A stretch of DNA of 64,000 bases. It comes from Turnera subulata (lineage: Eukaryota > Streptophyta > Magnoliopsida > Malpighiales > Passifloraceae). The position numbers and the translations under genes are program-made. Positions 59,301 to 64,000 of this stretch are shown in pieces. Location of the stretch: assembly GCA_028386065.3 (NCBI GenBank), contig JAKUCV010005619.1, forward strand, positions 1-64,000. The letters run 5' to 3'. The notes below the pieces were generated by a model. That model made no database searches and had not been told where the DNA came from. It saw only the letters and a list, made by a program, of their open reading frames with translations. How positions within the stretch are numbered: position 1 is the stretch's first letter; each line of letters begins with the position of its first letter.

Positions 59301-62300
59301 GTTTGCTTATCCCAAACAATAACAGAATGATCATCTGACCCTGATACCACCTTACCTCGATCAGAACTTATAGCACGAACAGTTCTGCACAAACAAGAAA
59401 ATTGGGAAACAGAAAATTTCTAAAGTTAATTCAAAGAAGATCAGCCTTTATCAAGCATGGTCAGCATACTGTGACCTCTATAAAACCTCAATAACATTAG
59501 AATTTGTGATGACACCTTGCATGCCCTTTCAGAGTTGCACGAAGTTCAGAACCACGAACACTAGGATCCCATATCTTAACCTGCATGGCAATATGAAAGC
59601 AAATCATGACTCGGTGCAACCAGCTTCACTTAACATTGTAATCCTTTACAAGTCCGATTCCAAAAAAAAACTATCGACAAGGGAATACATCTCTTAGAGC
59701 CCATGCATTCACAGTTAACATTGGCACGTGGGATGTCTCAAACATTAAAAGAAATCACACAGCATGACTTGCATACAGAAGAACTAAATTAAGGAAAAGA
59801 AAATCAACAAAAAAGATAAATTACCGTGCAGTCAGTGCTTCCGCTGATAAAGAAACCCGCATCTTCGCGGTCACCCACCAGATCCCATACCTCTCTTCTT
59901 GTCACACAATGTAAGGCAGTAATAGCACCGCTGTGACCCCTAAGTATGCGAACATTGGTTTGCATTTTCTTTTGCCCACCAGCTGATACATCTTGTTTGC
60001 GAGGAGCCCCAGTTTCATTCGCCACTTACCTCAGAACAGCATAAATGCAACTCAATAGCAATCCTGTAACTATATTACTACAACCCATGTAACTATTGTA
60101 ATGGAGATACAAACCTGAATTACCATCTGAAGTCCATCGACGAACACGACTAAAGGAGTTAACCCTAGAAGAATCTCTGCTGAACATGCTCTGAACCCAA
60201 CTCCTACCAACACCAGAAGCCTCAGCAGGTTGCTGACTCTCATCAGTAGCATCTTTTGGACGTGGGGATGACACTCCATGAGATAAGCTGGGCTGTGCCT
60301 TTACACATGAGATTCCCCAGTAACCAATGCGTAGTTGCTGAATGTGTGATAAGAATCCTCTGAGTTTTATCTGGAACAAACACAAAAGCAAATCTCAGGG
60401 GAATGATACCACCAACTGATGCAATGTGAATGGTGAAACTAAGAAACGGCAGAAAGGGTAAGTACACATCAACCTAATTTAGATTAACCTTAAACTCTTC
60501 AGGTGCAATATGTCTCTTGTTACATGGTAAGAAAAGTGAATTATGAAAGTAATTAATAAGGGCAAGGTACATCATCATTCTCAAGAAAATCTCAAAAAAA
60601 TTGAGAAATATTTCTTTAAACAACAATTAAAACATGTCAATCTTAAAATGCTAGATGACGATGCCAACTTGATTATTCCATCAAATGTAAATCTATAATG
60701 CTAGAGAATGTGGTCTCAAGAGAGTGCCATACCCAGGACCGTTGACCACACAAGTTCCAATAAAAGCATCCTTCACATCATAGTGAAGATTCTATAAAAT
60801 TCACATCTTAACATTTTCTAGGGCGTAGCCCAACACTCTGGGAACTAATAAAAGTTTATATTCCATGAATATGTGCAATTACTAAACAAACATGCTAAGA
60901 AACAAACTTAAAGCTAGATAAGAATAATAGACATTCAGTGACATAAATATGCACAATGAAGCAACTGTAATTCTTCAATGAAGGGATAATTAAGAAAACA
61001 GGAATCTGCTTTGTCCTAGATATAAATGAGAGAAAGCAACTAGACTACCATAAATTTGGATATGGAGTTTAACTGCTTCAGGCATAGAGCTTCTCTCTAT
61101 TCTCAACCATAGATAAGAATAAAAGAAGGGAGGGCAGAATGCTGCTGTAAACCCTGAATTTTAAGTTAAACAAATGAAGAGAACTTACAAGCTGCTTGGA
61201 TCCAATATTGTTCTTCTCTGCTATTGTTTCAATCATGTACCAAGCATCAGTATCAACAAGTCCCAATCCAGCCTTGTCAATAGCATGAAACAAATTATAA
61301 GATCACATTGAGAGAGTAAAACAAATTATAGATAAAAGAACCCAGAAAAACACAAAACTCACCATGTGTGATGCCACCAGAATTAGCTGGGTTGTCACTA
61401 GCGCTGCATAATTTGCTGACCTGGCATAACATAGAGTTGCCCAATAAGCATGCATCACAAGATCAGCATACTTTGGCAGCATAGAAACTAACCAACTCTA
61501 TATTTGGATTGTGGATATATTCTTATATAACTGGAAAAAGAAAGGAGGGAAGAGATAAAGTGTGAATCCTAAAAAAATGAGAAAAGAATAGACCTGTCAT
61601 TAACCAAATGCAAATCAGTGCCTTGTTTTCCCCATACCCAATATGTGTTAAGAATTGAGGAAGTAAATGATCTTATCTGTGGATGTCATGTAACTATTGT
61701 GCTTTTTCACTCCAGAGAGACCACTAAATTATCTATTCTATCTCTAGATATTGGATTATCAATGGTTTGAAAGATGTGTTGTCTTACTTGCTCGAAGAAC
61801 GATCCATGAGATAGTCAAAATATCCTTCCCAGAACCTGCAAGAGTATTAAATACATATAAATTCTTGTTTTTCCTCTCTTTCTTTACAGTAACAAGCCCA
61901 GAAAAGGATTGTAACCACAGAAATAATATTAGATGCCCCAATAGAAGAACAGTGGAAAAGACATTATTAAACCAACATAGTAATGGAATTTAACGAGCTT
62001 GACAACCTAAAACGAGATAAGTTGAGAACAAATCGGTTCCACATAAGCAAAATGACTAAAACTATGAACGACTGAAAATAAAAGTAGCCATAAATGAGAT
62101 GTTTAATAGATTTGAGTTTTAGTATCCACCTTAGCTCCTCCCATATAGACATAGAAATCAGATGGCGCTGGATATAATCAGAAACATTATTTGCATCTCT
62201 TTTGAACATCTCAGCAGATACTTCTAGCGCATCTCTAATAGTTGACATATCATTTCGGGACGTTGCACGGTTAATCGCTGTTTTAAGCTGAAATTTGCGC

Positions 62301-64000
62301 ATAAAAGAATTGTAAGCGGCATAAATATAGAAGGGAACATGATGTAGAAAGGATAAAAAGAAAGCTTAGGTCCTGAACTAGTAGCAATGAAAAGACAACA
62401 GAAAACACAAAGGAGAAAACATGAATCGTTGGTTCCACAATAAAATCATAGATGTAACTAATGTAAGTGAATTTAAATAACAGGGTTTGATAAACTGGAA
62501 ATGTGAAATTAACTATTCCTTCTTCATACCAATTCTTTCACTGCAATAAACTGCTCCTCAGTCAGTTGACAGTGCCACCCCTGCAAGTATAAATCCAGCT
62601 GAAAGTTAAATAAATCTGGAACACAGAAAAGATCAATAAGTTGTATCTTCTAGGGCCACAGACCGAGTGAATATGCTCCCTTATACATTCAACAAAACCA
62701 CTACCACCAATTCCCTCTGCATCGGACTCAATCAGAGCTGCAAAAGAAGAAAACAAAAGCTCATCATGCGACACTCTTCAACAAAGAAAGCAAATTGAAT
62801 TTTGCAAAGCATAAAGCACCAACAGACACTGCCAATACGGGGAACTGCCATTAAAACATACCAAGAATGGTGCCATATTCAAATGATGAAAGTGGATCGT
62901 CTGTTGCCCCAAGTTTCAGTAGACGTAGCCACAGGCCCTGCAGAATATTAAAGAAAGACATCCAGGAAACACAGAAATGGAACTGAAATTAAACTCCTTT
63001 TCAACCCTGTTTGCAAAATCCAAGTAACATGAACATATGCATGTGGGAAGAAAATATAATTGAGACGTTCACAGGAACATCCTAGTTTCAGCAAACTCAT
63101 ATTTCTTCAATAATTGATGGGAGTTCAATTAAGTCCTTTCTTTGTTGAGGTATATCACCTATGCCCCTACTAGATGCTCCTCCACCACACCCCTTACTAA
63201 AAGAAGAAAGATGGATGTATAAATAAATACAAAATGTCCACCCCTCACCCAGTGAAAAAGGTAAAAAGAATGAAGGTAACTAAACATGAAAACTGGCAAA
63301 CAAGGTAGGAAGTGCTAATTTCAAAACACATAATATATTATACCTACCATAAGTGGATAAAGGTGACAGGAAGGAACAAAAAAAAAATGACATCCTATAT
63401 ATAATAGTAATCGAGTATTTTAGTATCTGCATCCAAGTACTTGCTACAGTGGGATTGAAATTTATAACATCTTAGAGTATCATTCGAGAATTATGACATG
63501 TGGTTCCAAAAAATTCTACACACCAGATAATTAATCAGTTCAATAGTTGGAAGAAACTGAAAGGAATGGTCATACCTGCAGCTTAACTTTGATGTCCAAA
63601 ACCATGCGCTCCCTTTCTGCCTGTTAAACAATTATATTGATTGTTCAGAACATTCTAAAACTTCAATCCCCAAAGAATTGTTGCATTGTATCATGATCAT
63701 GGAAGAAAGAACTTACAGCTCTCTCCATGGGACTAAGGGCGTCCTTGCCCATTTGTACGGATGGCGAGCTGGTAACATAAAAGACAAATTAGGGACTCGA
63801 CCACAAGAAAAAGAAAGCAGAAACATTTTTAACCAGTAAAAAGATACCCAGGAGCATGCTTAATGTATTCAAAAGCTCCACTTGCAGCAGCAAGAATTTG
63901 CTTCCTCTTCTCCTCTTGCTCTTCTGATCTAATATTAGAAGGAAACCTATCATATGTATATTTGGCACCAGATCCTGGAGACACATAGACAAAAATACCA
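56329..64000 (-). CDS. SCD1: SCD1 (STOMATAL CYTOKINESIS DEFECTIVE 1): DENN/WD40 protein, C-terminal part (5' end beyond window)
   Basis: Minus-strand gene entering from the right edge. Exons in the window: 64000-63848 (partial), 63768-63717, 63620-63576, 62937-62862, 62737-62664, 62580-62530, 62287-62130, 61835-61788, 61420-61363, 61272-61189, 60370-60115, 60024-59825, 59580-59516, 59384-59261, 58890-58709, 58595-58524, 58453-58293, 58123-58082, 57409-57201 and 56424-56329 (stop). All junctions are GT-AG and phases chain. The N-terminal part in view is the region after the DENN domain (PGSGAKYTYDRFPSN, EEQFIAVKELLKTAI). The C-terminal half holds WD40 repeats: LRGHSGAITALH, SGSTDCTVKIWD, SGSDDHSVIVWD, AAHDGTVKMWD, AGGRDAVANIWD, TGCDDWTARVWS, TGSTDGLVRFWE and SGGRNGVLRLWE. 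Arabidopsis SCD1 (At1g49040) functions with Rab-E GTPases in clathrin-linked trafficking, cytokinesis and polar growth. The first exon may extend past the window or start at an internal AG near 63974. Confidence 0.93.

Noticed and set aside
1..64000. CRISPR arrays, bacterial operons, biosynthetic cluster or viral insertions
   Set aside because: No regularly spaced repeats, no prokaryotic-type gene spacing, no viral genes, and neighbouring genes belong to unrelated housekeeping pathways.

Overview
The window is nuclear DNA from a flowering plant, most likely a eudicot. It is AT-rich (intergenic DNA especially), its genes have many short GT-AG introns, and it carries two nuclear tRNA genes and plant-specific gene families (ALMT, ASPG1-type protease, SCD1). 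I cannot name the species. Gene models were built by hand from splice sites, reading phase and remembered family sequences. Each complete model sums to a whole number of codons and ends at a stop.

Layout on the + axis: LTR-retrotransposon remnant (1-411); ALMT9-type anion channel (+, 1857-5105); PP2A scaffold A subunit (+, 6441-10904); Mutator-like element 1 carrying an importin-5 gene fragment (11561-13291); membrane-anchored aspartyl protease like APCB1 (-, 14026-17846); Ku80 (+, 18925-22966), divergent from it; actin-related protein 4 (-, 24145-31564); ASPG1-like aspartyl protease (+, 33407-34909); tRNA-Leu(CAG) (+); organellar-type peptidyl-tRNA hydrolase (-, 37366-40191); tRNA-Asp(GTC) (-); a tRNA-derived repeat; Golgi golgin CASP (-, 41420-48156); Mutator-like element 2 (49050-51248), with a perfect 9-bp target-site duplication and an ent-kaurenoic acid oxidase-like fragment; Pro/Gln-rich PLAC8 protein (+, 53061-54571); and the C-terminal part of the DENN/WD40 protein SCD1 (-, 56329 to beyond the right edge).

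The genes do not form one pathway. They are housekeeping or regulatory genes: vacuolar anion transport, phosphatase scaffolding, DNA end joining, chromatin remodelling, proteolysis, organellar translation, Golgi tethering and trafficking/cytokinesis. Their neighbourhood looks conserved: from memory, several are close neighbours in Arabidopsis (ALMT9/PLAC8/CASP/ASPG1 on chromosome 3; PTH/ARP4 and SCD1/APCB1 on chromosome 1).

The most unusual content is the pair of related Pack-MULE-like elements. They share long asymmetric terminal inverted repeats but carry different captured host-gene pieces and lie in opposite orientation. A second point of interest is a 93-nt, in-frame, stop-free intron (exitron-like) in the peptidyl-tRNA hydrolase gene. 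I found no CRISPR array, operon, phage or other microbial-type system.
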